This document shows positions 21,276 to 32,008 of a stretch of 64,000 nt of DNA, in pieces (position 1 is the first letter of the stretch; each line of letters starts with the position of its first letter). The translations under genes and the position numbers were made by a program. The notes beneath the pieces were generated by a model, which saw only the letters and a list, made by a program, of their open reading frames with translations, made no database searches and was not told the origin of the DNA. This DNA is from Durusdinium trenchii (Eukaryota > Sar > Dinophyceae > Suessiales > Symbiodiniaceae): contig CAXAMN010015224.1 of the NCBI GenBank assembly GCA_963970005.1, positions 1,174,179 through 1,238,178 of the forward strand, written 5' to 3'.

Positions 21276-21440
21276 CTCAAAATCGAGGCCTTGAGGCCGA
21301 ACGGAACGCGCACGGAACCTTGGGTGGCTGGCCGTTTGAGTTGAGTCGTAGAAGAACCCGGAGCAAAAGTGGGGCCGAAATCGAACTCAGAAGAATCACT
21401 TTCTAAAACCCAGTCATTAATAGCGTGCACTTGAAGCATG
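21276..21440 (-). CDS. Candidate exon, acidic and Gly/Ser-rich segment
   Basis: The minus frame reads LQVHAINDWVLESDSSEFDF then GPTFAPGSSTTQLKRPATQG and SVRVPFGLKASIL, ending at a GAG/GTTATGC donor (21275). The composition is typical of an exposed linker. The upstream acceptor is not certain (GTGCCAG near 21442 is possible). Protein unknown. Confidence 0.45.
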
Positions 21441-21444
21441 CTGG

Positions 21445-23390
21445 CACTCAAGTGGCTGGATGAGGATGATGCTTCTGCTGATGTTGGTGCTGCAGACTGC
21501 TGCCTTCGATAGGGAGAGGAGCTTTATAGCTTTTGTTGGCTGGGGACGTCTCTCGAAAGGTTCACCAAACATGAGATTTACTAAAAGCAACAAGAACATG
21601 CAGCAAAAACATGCCAAAAATCAGAGCTGAGCAGCTAAGATCCCAGAGCAACAGCATCGACTTGCAACTCCGAAGGCAGTACTGCAGGTTCAGGAGACCT
21701 CTCGCATGAGCCGTGCCCACAGACTTGTGAAGCTCCGGCCGCTCGTTTCGGTGTGTCGAAGGGCACGGGTTGTGCCGCTCGCTTCGGGGTTGTCCACTGG
21801 TTGGTGCTTCTGACTGCATGGTCTACTGGTGGCTTCAACCCACTATAAAGAATTATGGGTCAGGTGAATGGGATCAATCATCACAAGGAAAAGTCGAACA
21901 AACAAAACACCTGAAACACCCAACCAGTCTAGATGTGTAAATCATTGTAAATCCCATGACCAGTGCTGCTTGCACTTCTCCCCCTAAGCTGACACCATGT
22001 TAAAGCTGTATAGCCGAGCCGAGCCTACAAAAGAACTGTCGGCATTAGGAGTGGACTCGTAGAAACAAACACCTCAGTAACGGCCAAGTGTACAAATAAC
22101 ATGTGGATTTCAATGAGTCTCGCAGGGTCCTCGTGGAATCACATCCGGAGATGCGAGCCGTGCCGGAGGGATGGTTAGTTTTCCTATATTGAAGTGTGGT
22201 AGGTGGTAGAATACTCAACCGCAAGGTTCCCCAAAACCCAAGATCTTTATACAATACAAACAGATTGCACTCCAAAGACCTACACCCTTCAAACCTGTCA
22301 TGACACAATCAATTTATTACAACAACAAATGTCACGAAAAATCGAAACTTGACAATGCGTTTCGAACCTTCAAAGCTTCTTGGGCGATGGGGTCAGCCCG
22401 TCGTGTTGTGCTTTTCTATTCGGAACCGAACGCCTAGCGAAGCCAAGAAAAGCACGGGCGGCACGAGACCAGTCTCTTGTATCAATCCTTTCAAATAGCA
22501 AGCACGAGACCAAGGGATATGTCCAAAACCAATCCATGCGTCCACCACGAATGGTCAGGGAAACTGAATGGTCAGGGGAGAAACATCATCGGTATAATGG
22601 ATAGTCCCATAATAAGTATCCCTCTATCTGCTTCAGTTTCACAGTTTGTGCTCCCAGAGTCCACCAAACCTTCATGTTTCATCTCCTCATCCTCCTTGTT
22701 GATACCTTGGCCGGCGGGAAGGTTGCGAGGACACAATCCCCATCTTTGACAGTCCTCTAGAACGGAAGTCAATCTCTTGAAATAACAATTGGTGCTTCAA
22801 ACAAAGGCTTGACAGCCCACAAGTTCATGAAACCTTGACCTTTCTGTGACCAGAAGTAGCTAGGACCCTGTAATTAGCTGTTCAGAACGGGATCTCTCTC
22901 AAGGCACATAAACTTCCAAAGACTCCAGTCTTGAGGCCGCTAAAGCAACTCGTAAAGCAACTGCTAAGCCCAGTTACACACCTGGTCCAGAAACACCGTC
23001 CGCCGCGGCCGCTTCAGCAGTAGCACCAGCCTTGGAATCGAGCCCCTCTTGAGCAGTAGCACCAACCTCCCTATTCCAATACACACACATTTTGGGGGGG
23101 ACTCCCCAGGCAGGTGGATTCCTGGGTCAGACCCCACTCCCTGGAATCATGGGAATCCGTGGATGATTACGACGGCCCGGAAGACTCGGAGAACCAAATC
23201 CGAAGACCAAACAGGTGGTCCAGGAAGTGTAGGTCTTCTTTCAGGTTCCCTTGCATCTTCCTTGGAAAAAAGCGCCTTTTCCGACCAAAAGGGCCTACCG
23301 AAGACCAGTACGAACTTCCGTTCCACCCCATCCAACAGTAAGAAAACCGTCCCAGTCCAGCGTCGCGGACGGCATCTGCCGTGTGGCCAA
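21445..23390. other. No gene supported
   Basis: About 2 kb of AT-balanced DNA. Overlapping short ORFs at 21562-21838 and 22380-22772 look like shadows of each other. A CAGTAGCACCAGCCTTG / CAGTAGCACCAACCTCC direct repeat lies near 23019-23070. Confidence 0.4.
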
Positions 23391-23394
23391 AAGG

Positions 23395-23527
23395 CCAGGA
23401 GCCCCGCACTGACGCAGGGCGCCTCGAAGGCTCCCAGCAGACTCAGTGCGCTGAACGGCGCCACGGCCACGGCCGTCAAGGTGCCGCAGATCATGGCGCT
23501 GGTGCCTCGGACGCAGGGGCACATCAT
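23395..23527 (-). CDS. Candidate exon with an Ala/Leu-rich hydrophobic stretch
   Basis: The minus frame reads MICGTLTAVAVAPFSALSLL followed by GAFEAPCVSAGLLAFWPHG, resembling one or two membrane helices. The other two minus frames and one plus frame are also partly open in this GC-rich island, so confidence is limited. Confidence 0.3.
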
Positions 23528-23544
23528 GATTCATGATAGGTGAT

Positions 23545-24750
23545 GATGGGTTATGGGTTTTGGAAGAGTTATGCTGTATATATATATTTGCATACACACT
23601 ATAGTCAGGTGCTCATTGTATAAGATTATTGATTGAAGGAGAGAGTTGACCCCTCAAACACAGTCCATGGATGGTAAGTTTCTTTTAAAGGGCCCTGCAC
23701 CGACTATAGGCATGGTTATGCATTTGAGAAATCCCAAACAAACGGGCATAAACTATTCATTGATGATATGAATATAGTTGTTTGAGGTGGTCAATGTAGG
23801 CTAATCAGTACATCTTGCCAGCCATGAATCTATGGATTGTTGAGAAGTTTTGAAGAGGCTTACAGCTCAAGCATTTTTTGCACAAACACCACTGGGTATG
23901 GGCGGTACAGTATAGGGTATGGTATAGGGTTACAACCTTCCTTTACCCAACGCTGCGATTCATGTGACAACCCAGGTTTGTCAAGGTTCGTTGAATGGTT
24001 CTGATGGGTTGTTCGGGGAAAAACATCACCTACCAGCAGGCTGAACAGTCGACATGATTGAAACGAATCAAACTACCCATATGTGAGGGTGTCAGGGGGG
24101 TCGTCAGTGAACACCTGTGAACACCACTCACCTCTCATGGGCCTTTTTGGGGTTCTCCCTGGTGCTCTCCATGGTCCACCTTTGGTTTTCGGCTCTGGTG
24201 TAGACGTGCACGCGCGGGTGACATGTTGTGCACGTTTTGCTTGCAAACTAAGCCACACAAACACACCTAGTGAGAAGCACCCAACTCGTGTCTGGGACAT
24301 GTTTCTTTTTCACCGTCACCCCGTCAAAGATCTCTCCTCGTATTTAAAAAAAACGTTGCCTTAAAACAAATAGTAGTAAAAAACAAAAATAAGAACACAC
24401 ACACACATACTAATACAATCTAATAATGTTGGATGTTGATTAGTAAACCGGTCTTCAATAATGCAAAACTTTTCCAACATTATTCCAGACCCCATGATTG
24501 AAAAAATGGTCCTGAATAATGCTATTTTTTGGGGGGACCCTATTTTGATTTTTTAATATTGGACCCTTAATAAGGGTTTGAATTCCGTCTGAACCCTGTC
24601 CACCTGCACTCCCCCCTCCCTTCCCAGGCAAGCAAATCAGAAAAGTGTTTTCCACTGGAAAAAATATCTGCTCATGGAATCTTCCTTTACATAGCTCCTA
24701 AGGCCAATGATTATGATTCATTAGCTGATTTAGGTTTCTCTAGGTTTCCT
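23545..24750. other. No gene supported
   Basis: AT-balanced DNA with a small (AT)n at 23575-23588 and a GGTACAGTATAGGGTATGG-type local repeat near 23903-23930. ORFs at 24073-24364 on both strands are shadows without recognisable content. Confidence 0.45.
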
Positions 24751-24854
24751 TCAAAACTGACAGCTTTCCAAACCCACCACTTCCTAATGCAATCCTTNNN
24801 NNNNNNNTCAAAACTGACAGCTTTCCAAACCCACCACTTCCTAATGCAATCCTT
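24751..24854. other. Scaffold gap (10 N) flanked by identical 47-bp sequence
   Basis: The ten Ns at 24798-24807 are bracketed by exactly the same 47 bp (24751-24797 and 24808-24854, beginning TCAAAACTGACAGCTTTCC). This is the signature of two contig ends that overlap but were scaffolded instead of merged. The N count is probably a placeholder. Confidence 0.95.
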
Positions 24855-24984
24855 GATGTGAACATTGCTCCTACACAAATTTTCAAGGTAGTAGACCAGG
24901 AAGGCACCCGATCATCAACAATAGATTTGTTTTAGGGGTTCTCAACTGTGAAAAGTCTTTTTTCCACTGGACACCACCACCAAA

Positions 24985-25125
24985 AGCAGCTGAGCTCTAC
25001 TGCTACAACTACTGCTACTACTAATACAACTACCATTACTACTACTACAACAACTACTACTGCTACTACTACAACAACAACTACTACTACTCCTACTACT
25101 ACTACTACTGCTACTACAAAGAGAG
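24985..25125. repeat. Imperfect (ACT/ACA)n trinucleotide tract
   Basis: About 140 bp of CTACTACTA, ACAACTACT and related triplets. Because it is triplet-based it opens long low-complexity frames (poly-Thr on plus, poly-Val on minus), which should not be taken as proteins. Confidence 0.9.
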
Positions 25126-26460
25126 AAAGGAAAATAAATACTACAATCAACTACAAAAAGAAATCCTCCTAGGAACCCAGATGTGTTTTAGTGGTAGTTT
25201 ATTATAGAGGGTCTCCCATTTGTTTGAGGGAGGGGGGGGGAACCCCTTTTACTAATCAAGATCCAACATTACACATGAAAAAAATAAAACATGTACTTAA
25301 ACAACCGCAACCACATCAAATAGGCCACCAGACCTTTCCTCAAGGTCTCTTAAGAATGGTCGACTCCCGGGAACGCCCGTCTTCGAATGACCGGGGTACC
25401 GTGCGTCTCCGCGGTCAACCGCGTTCTTCTTTCCGTCAACCGCATCTGGGGTAAGCACGAATGTTCACTGATCACTCAAAGCTTGGAGATGGTTCACCAT
25501 CCAGGGTAGCGGGGGTGAATTCGTCATCAACCGTCGTCAAGTGAATTCGTTTCTACATGCAGCATGTTTTTTGTTCTCTTATTTCCGCGTTTCGACCACT
25601 TTCTCCCGCCCACTTTGTTTGGAAAGCGCGAGAGGCCGTTGTGGAGCCACAGGAGCACCAGGACCTTCTTCCAAGCTCGCTCTCCTCGCTCCGGAGAGTT
25701 TGCCGCCGGGGAGGTCGGTGTGGGCATTCGTGGTCCGAATTCAGGTGTCTTCCAGGGTTTTGGTGCCAGCGAGGTCGTTGGATGGAGCAAGGTCGGTGGA
25801 TCCAAGTGGATATGTTTGATATATAAATAGATAAAAATAGGGGTTTTGCTGATCATTGCGTTTTGCTCACCAGCTTGTTGCGTGGATTGATGAGTATTAC
25901 GTATCTGGTTGCTCAGGTGATCTCAGGTGTGTGACGGTTTGCTTGCTTCGCTGGTCGCCTTTGTGGATGTTTGTGGTACCCTTGCCGCATTCCTATGCGG
26001 GCGTTCGGTGCCGTCTCACAAACCTGGCTGCTGGAATCTTCAAAGAAGCGACTGCTGCTCTTGGCTTTCTAACTTCTACTGCTTCTGCTACCCACCTCAA
26101 GCATATTTATGAACATCGCTGAACTGCTTGCCGTGGGGGATCGCTAATTTTAGATCTTGGAGATGTTGTAAGCCTTCATATAATAGCCCTACTTGGTTTC
26201 CGATGCTTCTGGAAGTTTTTGTGGAAGTTGTGTCATTGAGGCCCCAACCTGACTGGGCTATGAGAAGTACAGTCGCTTCTTTGTAGCAGCCCCATGATCT
26301 GTCTTAGTCTTGAAGAACTAGACGTGTATGGACCCCCCAAACAAGACGGAGGACAATTATATATAAGTGAACAAGAAGAGCTAAAGCAAAACAAAAGAAA
26401 AAAAAACAGTAACAAGAAAACAGCGAGCCATGAAACTGCAAACAGAGTTGTTGTGACCAG
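25126..26460. other. Possible exons at 25.38-25.45 and 25.58-25.80 kb, strand unresolved
   Basis: At 25381-25452 a plus frame (MTGVPCVSAVNRVLLSVNRI) meets a GG/GTAAGC donor-like site. The island 25580-25800 is open in two plus and two minus frames, all with plausible composition, for example minus LPGGKLSGARRASLEEGPGA. I cannot choose by eye. Confidence 0.3.
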
Positions 26461-26461
26461 A

Positions 26462-26710
26462 ATCGAGTTTACACGAGCTGTTGTTTCATCTGCACAAAAT
26501 TGTTGTGTTTGGGCGTATCGAGTTTGCATGAACTGTCGCTTCATCTGCCCGACATTGTTGTGTTCGAGTGTCCAGTATCGAGTTTACAGGAACTGTTGTT
26601 TCACCTGCGTGACATTGTAGTGTTAGTCTTTCCGGAATCGAGTTTTCGCAAAGTGTCGTTTCATCCACAAGCGTTCCAGTTTCCAGAATCGAGTGTACAA
26701 GTGTGCAAAA
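26462..26710. repeat. Degenerate ~60-bp tandem repeat
   Basis: Units begin at ATCGAG at 26462, 26517, 26577, 26637 and 26688, giving spacings of 55, 60, 60 and 51 bp. Each has ATCGAGTTTNC, then a CTGTTGTTTCATCTGC-like stretch, then a GACATTGTTGTGTT-like stretch. Divergence between units suggests an old array. Confidence 0.85.
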
Positions 26711-26714
26711 AGCA

Positions 26715-28215
26715 GTCATTAATCTTCACACTGGTGATAATGCAAATTGCATCCCTCAACTAACCCACTCCGCCGAGAAAGTGTGTAACAATGAATGTGA
26801 TGCCTGCATCCAAAATGCATAAAACCACTTTGAACATGCATAGAAAGCACTTAAAGAGCACTGATGCTCTCCCCAGTGACCATGAAGAAAACGGTTACTG
26901 TAAGTAGCACACGGAAATGTTGCGAAACACGTACTATGCACCGTGGTCCAACTAGGTCACTATTGGGAACTCCTGAATCTATCTGGATCTGCTTTGAAGA
27001 ACGAGCCGACCACCTGTACCACAAGCTCCGATGTCGAAACAACGCCAGGTCGCCCCAGCTGTGGGACCAATAGTCGTCGATCTCGGTCACCTGCCCACCG
27101 CGATCGAATCTGGACACGTCGAGGGGTCAAATCGAGGGAACAGATCCAGGAAATCGGTCCTGGCGGTTTTTGGATGTTTTTGGCATCCCAGGGTGAAATT
27201 CTTTCTGCTTGGCGCTTTTTGGTAGAACTAAAGGATACAAATTCTCGGGGCATCTTCGACCGCCTGGATGATTTCGTCTCCATTCAAAGGAAGGCTTCGT
27301 GAGTGGCTTCGTGGGAACCGAGCCAAATCACAAATCGACATCTTCCCAGCATATACGGCTCCTGACACCATTCTGACCAGTCACAGTCGTGGGCCTGACC
27401 TAGAGAAATAAAACAAACACACCATTGACGGCTGGACATCTCAGTTCGCACTTGCCTATAGTCTTCTTCAGGGTCAGCGAGACCGGACAAATCCCCTGGT
27501 TGATGGTTTTAACTCACTATAAAAACATCAGTCAGTGGGTTCCATCATCCCAAGTAAAGGTTGAAAAGGTATCTGAAAGCACCAAACAATTAGTTGACAT
27601 GACTCTTCTACGCCACGCCTCGATTTTGATTCTGTGTGGTCTTTGGGGTCCCGGGTTCAAGAACATGGAACATCATGAAACATCATCCTTCGGAATCCCT
27701 TGTGCATTTGCAAGAGCAAACCGGAGCTGATGGAATAGCAAGGTACTGGTACACTCACAGAAGGGCCCCACTTCAGCAAAATGAGGATGTGGGCTTTGTA
27801 AAAAACAAGTCTACATCTGGAAACACCTATATTATATCTAAAGTTGAAAATTCTAGTCTACATTGGTCTACATGGTTCCATAATTACGGAGGATTCCAAA
27901 CCTCATCCTTCTTCACTTCGAGGGGGGTTCGTTCTTGTGCGTCTACCTGTCAAACAATACGCAGAAGTGCTGGACCTGGAAGCTATACTCGAAATGAGGG
28001 CGACTCCTGAGCAGTGCTTTTGGCGCCCCGCAGGGCCCCCGTTGCGGCGAGAGATTCGGCGATTCAGAAGCCGTTTGGTTTCAGAGTAGATGGACTACCT
28101 TTTGGGGATTGCGCCAATTGTGCCATCTCCTCTCAATCCACTATATAAGTAAGTGACGCCTTGGAAGTAAACAAATAAATATACACTAAATACATAGACA
28201 AATTCAAAGGAGACC
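26715..28215. other. No firm gene; two plus-strand coding-like frames
   Basis: Plus ORF 26943-27302 (119 codons) contains GVKSREQIQEIGPGGFWMFL then LVELKDTNSRGIFDRLDDFV. Plus ORF 27844-28089 contains KQYAEVLDLEAILEMRATPE. Both have natural composition but no splice evidence or known motif, and may be remnants of a retroelement or a plus-strand gene. Confidence 0.25.
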
Positions 28216-28220
28216 CAAAC

Positions 28221-28349
28221 CAAGGCTCCAGAGCGCCCGGCCAAAGCACTGCAGCAGCTGTGAGGCTTCGGCACCCCGACGTAGCTCCGGGCGAGGCGTC
28301 GTCTTCAGGGCGTCCACCATTGGGACGATGTGCTCCATCTCCATCCCAC
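28221..28349 (-). CDS. Candidate exon, helical, unknown protein
   Basis: Acceptor CGCGCAG (above 28349) and donor CTTG/GTTTGGG (28220) bound 129 nt (2 + 42 codons + 1). The frame reads GMEMEHIVPMVDALKTTPRP then ELRRGAEASQLLQCFGRALW SL, an amphipathic helical pattern. It lies downstream of the five-exon model at 31.2-29.3 kb, but its entry phase does not match that model's last exon directly, so an exon is missing between them or it belongs elsewhere. Confidence 0.5.
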
Positions 28350-28678
28350 CTGCGCGAGATCTGCGCAGTGTTTGCCTTTTTGGCGAGAATCCTAGGGCGG
28401 ATGGTCAACTCTCCCAACACGCCAGAAATGCAATATTTACATACATTGGAGTGGTTTCAGGGTGAATGTAGGTAAGCTTGAAGTATGCAATTGAACAGCT
28501 TTCAAAAGAAATAATTTACATAATCCTCTTGAAACATCAAACCGCCAGCGACCCTGGGTAAGCCCGAAGGATCCACCGCTGCCCGCAGGACAAGTACCCC
28601 CTTCTTTCAAGATGCCAGTTATGCAGCCCATGTTGCCGTACATTATTGGCAATTGATGTTTCTGTTTCTGGTCAAGGC

Positions 28679-28815
28679 AACCACCACCACCACCACCACC
28701 ACCACCAAAAAACAAAGACAGCAACATCCACAACAGCCACAACCACAACGCCAACCACAATAACTACGACCACCACCACAACACCACCAACAAGCACAAC
28801 AACAAACCACCACTC
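28679..28815. repeat. (CCA)n microsatellite grading into ACAACC-type triplets
   Basis: About ten perfect CCA units at 28679-28707, followed by roughly 100 bp of degenerate ACA/ACC/CAC triplets. Open frames through it (poly-His, poly-Thr, poly-Gly/Cys) are low-complexity artefacts. Confidence 0.92.
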
Positions 28816-28918
28816 TCACCTGTTTGCCTCTGCCTGCCACTGGGCCCCCTGGCCCGCTGTTGCGGAAGCCCCTAAAAATAATCTAATCCTCCTGAAGTAT
28901 ATTGCAATTATATGTGTA

Positions 28919-29008
28919 GGGCTCCTGTCCCACATCCTCAGAAGGTAGTTCGACCCCCCCCCCGGAACACCTCCTCCAACCACCTTCGAAACGGTGGGCC
29001 AGGAGCCC
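28919..29008. mobile_element. 90-bp palindromic MITE-like element
   Basis: The ends GGGCTCCTGTCCCAC and, reverse-complemented from the right, GGGCTCCTGGCCCAC form 15-bp inverted repeats with one mismatch. Inside lie ATCCTCAGAAGGTAG and CTCCAACCACCTTCGAA, the family core, around a run of C. It sits between two candidate minus exons (29299 and 28349), in an inferred intron. Confidence 0.75.
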
Positions 29009-29298
29009 AAACGGGAAGAGAGGGTAGTCCATTAGGTCCAAGGCTCGAAGAGGACCATTAGCTGATGTCTCACATGTCTCACATGTGTCCGGATGTTGAT
29101 CTGTGGAGCGCTGTGCTGTGTTTTGGTGTTTTTGGACCATGGGATTCCCAGAACCTTGTGAAGTTCGAAAAATCTTAAGTTCCAATCAACAGAAGGACTT
29201 TAGACATCTTGAGACCACAAAACCAAGATCAACCCATTCTTCGGCACGGGTTATGAACCATCAAACCCTCAAACACAGCACCCTGGCTCTTTCAGCAC

Positions 29299-29413
29299 CT
29301 GAGGTGGTACGCGACGCCAACATTCCAATTGGCTCATCTTCGCTGCGTCGGCCCAGTACCGAGCTTTCGCTGTTGAGCGCAATCCGCACGGACTTCTTCG
29401 CCGGACTCTCCTC
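29299..29413 (-). CDS. Five-exon model, exon 5
   Basis: Acceptor GCGACGCAG/G and donor CCTCAG/GTGCTG bound 115 nt (1 + 38 codons). In phase with exon 4 it reads RRSPCGLRSTAKARYWADAA then KMSQLECWRRVPPQ. Another frame of the same island (NSESSVLGRRSEDEPIGMLA) is at least as protein-like and would need a different acceptor further upstream (ATAAAAG near 29463), so frame here is the weak point of the model. Function unknown. Confidence 0.4.
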
Positions 29414-29542
29414 CTGCGTCGCGTTGACCACGGGGGTGTTCATTCGGTCATGAAAGGGGAAGGCTTTTATGAAGCAGTTCCAAATCACAGCTTATAGCAT
29501 GTTTTAAGTCTGATCACCAACCCGAAGAGCTTCCCCACTCAC

Positions 29543-29672
29543 CCGTCACGACAGCAGAGCCCGAAGACTGCAGCTCCTCCTTTCTGCCAGGGCTCACACC
29601 CCGCGATCCCATCGCCTTGGGCGGATGGGGCATCGCGCTGGGCCCGGCGCACTTGGCTGCTCGAGCCGATGG
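29543..29672 (-). CDS. Five-exon model, exon 4
   Basis: Acceptor CTTTCCGCAG and a consensus donor GG/GTGAGTGG bound 130 nt (2 + 42 codons + 2). In phase with exon 3 it reads IGSSSQVRRAQRDAPSAQGD then GIAGCEPWQKGGAAVFGLCC RD. The phase-0 alternative (AMPHPPKAMGSRGVSPGRKE) is also open. Splice signals are among the best in the window. Unknown protein. Confidence 0.52.
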
Positions 29673-29849
29673 CTGCGGAAAGAGAAGTGTCAGGTGAGTC
29701 GAAAGAGAAATGCGAGATGAGTGTTGAAACACCGGTCCTTCATGTTTGGTACTTACAGATCTGTATGGGCCTATATATAAGATATTATAAGATAGTTGCT
29801 TAGACTTAAGTAGAGCTATAGTCTGTCTGCAGAGATGGGAGGCCCCCAC

Positions 29850-29930
29850 CACTGAGGAAGGGCTGATACTGGTTCGCCGGCTCGGGCTTCTCCGGATCCT
29901 GGGCGACGGTGTCGTTGGACCGACCCGATT
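29850..29930 (-). CDS. Five-exon model, exon 3
   Basis: Acceptor GAACCCCGCAG and donor CAGTG/GTGGGG bound 81 nt (2 + 26 codons + 1). It reads SGRSNDTVAQDPEKPEPANQ YQPFLS, an acidic Pro/Gln-rich linker. It joins in phase with exons 2 and 4. Intron lengths on either side are about 722 and 177 bp. Confidence 0.52.
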
Positions 29931-30559
29931 CTGCGGGGTTCACACGACAACGAGGTGTTGAACATCCGATTTTAACACCTTTGGACTCCTGTTTTGGACG
30001 AAAAATATATCCTACCCTGAGTGTGAGGTGGTCCTATGGTTCGATTTGACCCTAAAAGAGCTTGGAGCCTCTAAAGACTTCGCCTCATGAGGTTTCTTGA
30101 TCCTTAGAATCAAATGTGCAAAGCTGACCAGCTGAACAACTGGACAGATCATGTCCCAGGTGGGGCCCCATCCTGTCCCGCTCAGTCCAATCGTTTGAGC
30201 GCGCCAGGACCCGAATATTCATCGCGTGATCATGGGGGGGTTGTTAGGTAGCGGCAGGTCGCATGATTCATCTGGGTGTGCATTGAAATAGGACAACCTC
30301 CCGAAGACCAGGTAGAAGGGAAATAGACCAAAAATCCTTGGGTGGACTTTGCATTGACCATCATTGACCCCTCCTCACATCTGGAATATCGGTGATCAGA
30401 CCTTCACCAAGTCTCGCAGTCATGCAGCTTTCATAAAGGTCCCATACTCCCTTCGTTGGGGCCTGGTGAACATACCCCTACCTTAGCAAGCTGGGCCCAT
30501 AACTCAACCGATCCTCTCTCCCAACCTCCCTTTGACCTTGTGAGAAGGCTCCCAAAAAG

Positions 30560-30645
30560 AAACAACTCTGGGGCAACCACATCCTCAGAAGGTGGTTGGG
30601 GTGGGTGCCAGGGCCTCCTGAGCCCCACGAGCCCCAAAAAAGAAC
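30560..30645. repeat. Half copy of the palindromic family
   Basis: CAACCACATCCTCAGAAGG followed by TGGTTGGGGTGGGTGCC and CCTCCTGAGCC matches one side and loop of the element at 12111-12207. It lies inside the inferred intron between exons 2 and 3 of the 31.2-29.3 kb model. Confidence 0.5.
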
Positions 30646-30652
30646 AAAATAC

Positions 30653-30742
30653 GACGAGCCGCTTGTCCCTTGAACTCCTCTGCACGGTCCTCATCGTAGA
30701 AAATCCGATGGGCGGCTTCCACGCTGAGGTTCGCCTCAAGGT
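30653..30742 (-). CDS. Five-exon model, exon 2
   Basis: Acceptor ACGCGCCCAG and donor CGTC/GTATTTTG bound 90 nt (2 + 29 codons + 1). It reads LEANLSVEAAHRIFYDEDRA then EEFKGQAAR: a clear helix-turn-helix-like charge pattern and the most protein-like stretch of the model. It joins exon 1 (last base T) and exon 3 (first bases AA) in phase. No known domain recognised. Confidence 0.57.
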
Positions 30743-30812
30743 CTGGGCGCGTGGGGGGGGAAGGCTGCCCCAGTGAAGATGAGACAAAGAACCGACAAAA
30801 CAACAACTACTA

Positions 30813-30911
30813 TACCCTAGGGATCCAAGTACCTCCTCAAAAGGGACTTGGACCCTCCAAACCCACCCCAAACACCTTCTCAGAGGGCACTTGGATCCTT
30901 AGGGATAGTAT
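30813..30911. mobile_element. 99-bp MITE-like element, near-identical to the copy at 63901-63997
   Basis: The ends TATACCCTAGGGATCCAAGT and, reverse-complemented, TATACTATCCCTAAGGATCC are imperfect inverted repeats. The body reads ACCTCCTCAAAAGGGACTTGG then CCCACCCCAAACACCTTCTC. Only about one or two differences distinguish it from 63901-63997. It lies in the inferred intron between exons 1 and 2 of the 31.2-29.3 kb model. Confidence 0.88.
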
Positions 30912-31038
30912 ATAAAAACATATGTAATTCTCAATCAGACCAAATGTGCAATACCTCATTGGTCCCCAAAATCAAACCAATCATTGGACCAATGCTCGCT
31001 CGCCCAGGTCATCGATGGCTTGCCGTTCGCTCGTCCAC

Positions 31039-31208
31039 ATCCTCCGTTTCTCCGGATCCGAAGGGATGATCGTCCACCGCGGACGAGCCGGAACGGACAC
31101 CGCTCCTGAACCCACTGGAAAATGCCGGAGCGGTTGATGAGTCGGTCTGCATCGACCGATTGGTTGTTGATGTCCTCGGTGTCGGGGGCGAGAGCTGTGG
31201 GCGCAGTT
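31039..31208 (-). CDS. Five-exon model, exon 1 (5' end not seen)
   Basis: Acceptor GAGCTTGCAG and donor GGAT/GTGGACG bound 170 nt (1 + 56 codons + 1). In the frame that joins exon 2 it reads TEDINNQSVDADRLINRSGI then FQWVQERCPFRLVRGGRSSL RIRRNGG. Both other minus frames are also open over most of the exon, so only phase agreement with exons 2-4 favours this one. An upstream start exon was not identified. Confidence 0.48.
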
Positions 31209-31209
31209 C

Positions 31210-32005
31210 TGCAAGCTCTGGGGCACCAGTGGTTAGCTCGTGGGCTGAATTCATTGGGAGTTAGGAGGTCAGAAACATGAATTCCAAAATCTTGACATGT
31301 CTTGACATGACCATACACGATCCACTACCATACCGTTGCATGGTCCAAGTATGCCTCCCTTCCACTGCCCCCCACTCCAGGTTGTAGAAACTGTCCTACG
31401 CATCTGAGTCCTATCATGACAGACCGAAAACAAATGGATTCCAACGCAGATCCCTACGTCCAATCGATTTCCAACGCAGGCCAAAATGCTGCAAGTAAGG
31501 TTTGTAGCCATTCCTGGGCTGCAGACTTGCTGCGGACAGACTTGCTTTGTTCTTCGGTTCTTCAAGTCGAGTGGACCGCCGCACATGAAGAATCAAGTTC
31601 CACCTACCTTCCCAACGTTCATGCGCAACAGGACGACGCACATTCTTTGTTCGGGAAGGATGTGGTCAAGTCATGCGGCAAGAACAACTCTTCCATTTGA
31701 ATTTGTTGGGAACGATCTAGTTATATAGGTGACATTACTGTTGTTCCATTGCATCATCAGTCCAAGTCCAAGAACAAGCACATCGGTCAAACCCTTTTGC
31801 CAATGGATCAACGCGCAAAGGAGTCAGAGAGACCGGCCGAGATCTGGAACAAGTCCGGCACAAAACTGATGAGAAATCGGAAGCGATTTGGATCCCGAGT
31901 GAAAACGGAATGGGATTGACACTGATTGACATCATTTGTAAGCAGGATGTTCAAAGTGCTGAGGGCAGCACAATTGGTTTATTTCTCCTTCGGTTGCTAC
32001 ACAAA
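31210..32005. other. No firm gene; plus-strand coding-like frame
   Basis: Plus frame at about 31762-31940 reads HRSNPFANGSTRKGVRETGR then DLEQVRHKTDEKSEAIWIPS, with natural composition but no initiation or splice evidence. It may be a fragment of a plus-strand gene or element. Confidence 0.25.
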
Positions 32006-32008
32006 ACT

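Noticed and set aside
24932-25172. Poly-Val and poly-Thr ORFs
   Set aside because: Low-complexity translation of the ACT/ACA triplet tract.
28437-28948. Gly/Cys-rich and His/Thr-rich ORFs
   Set aside because: Derived from the CCA-type triplet repeat.
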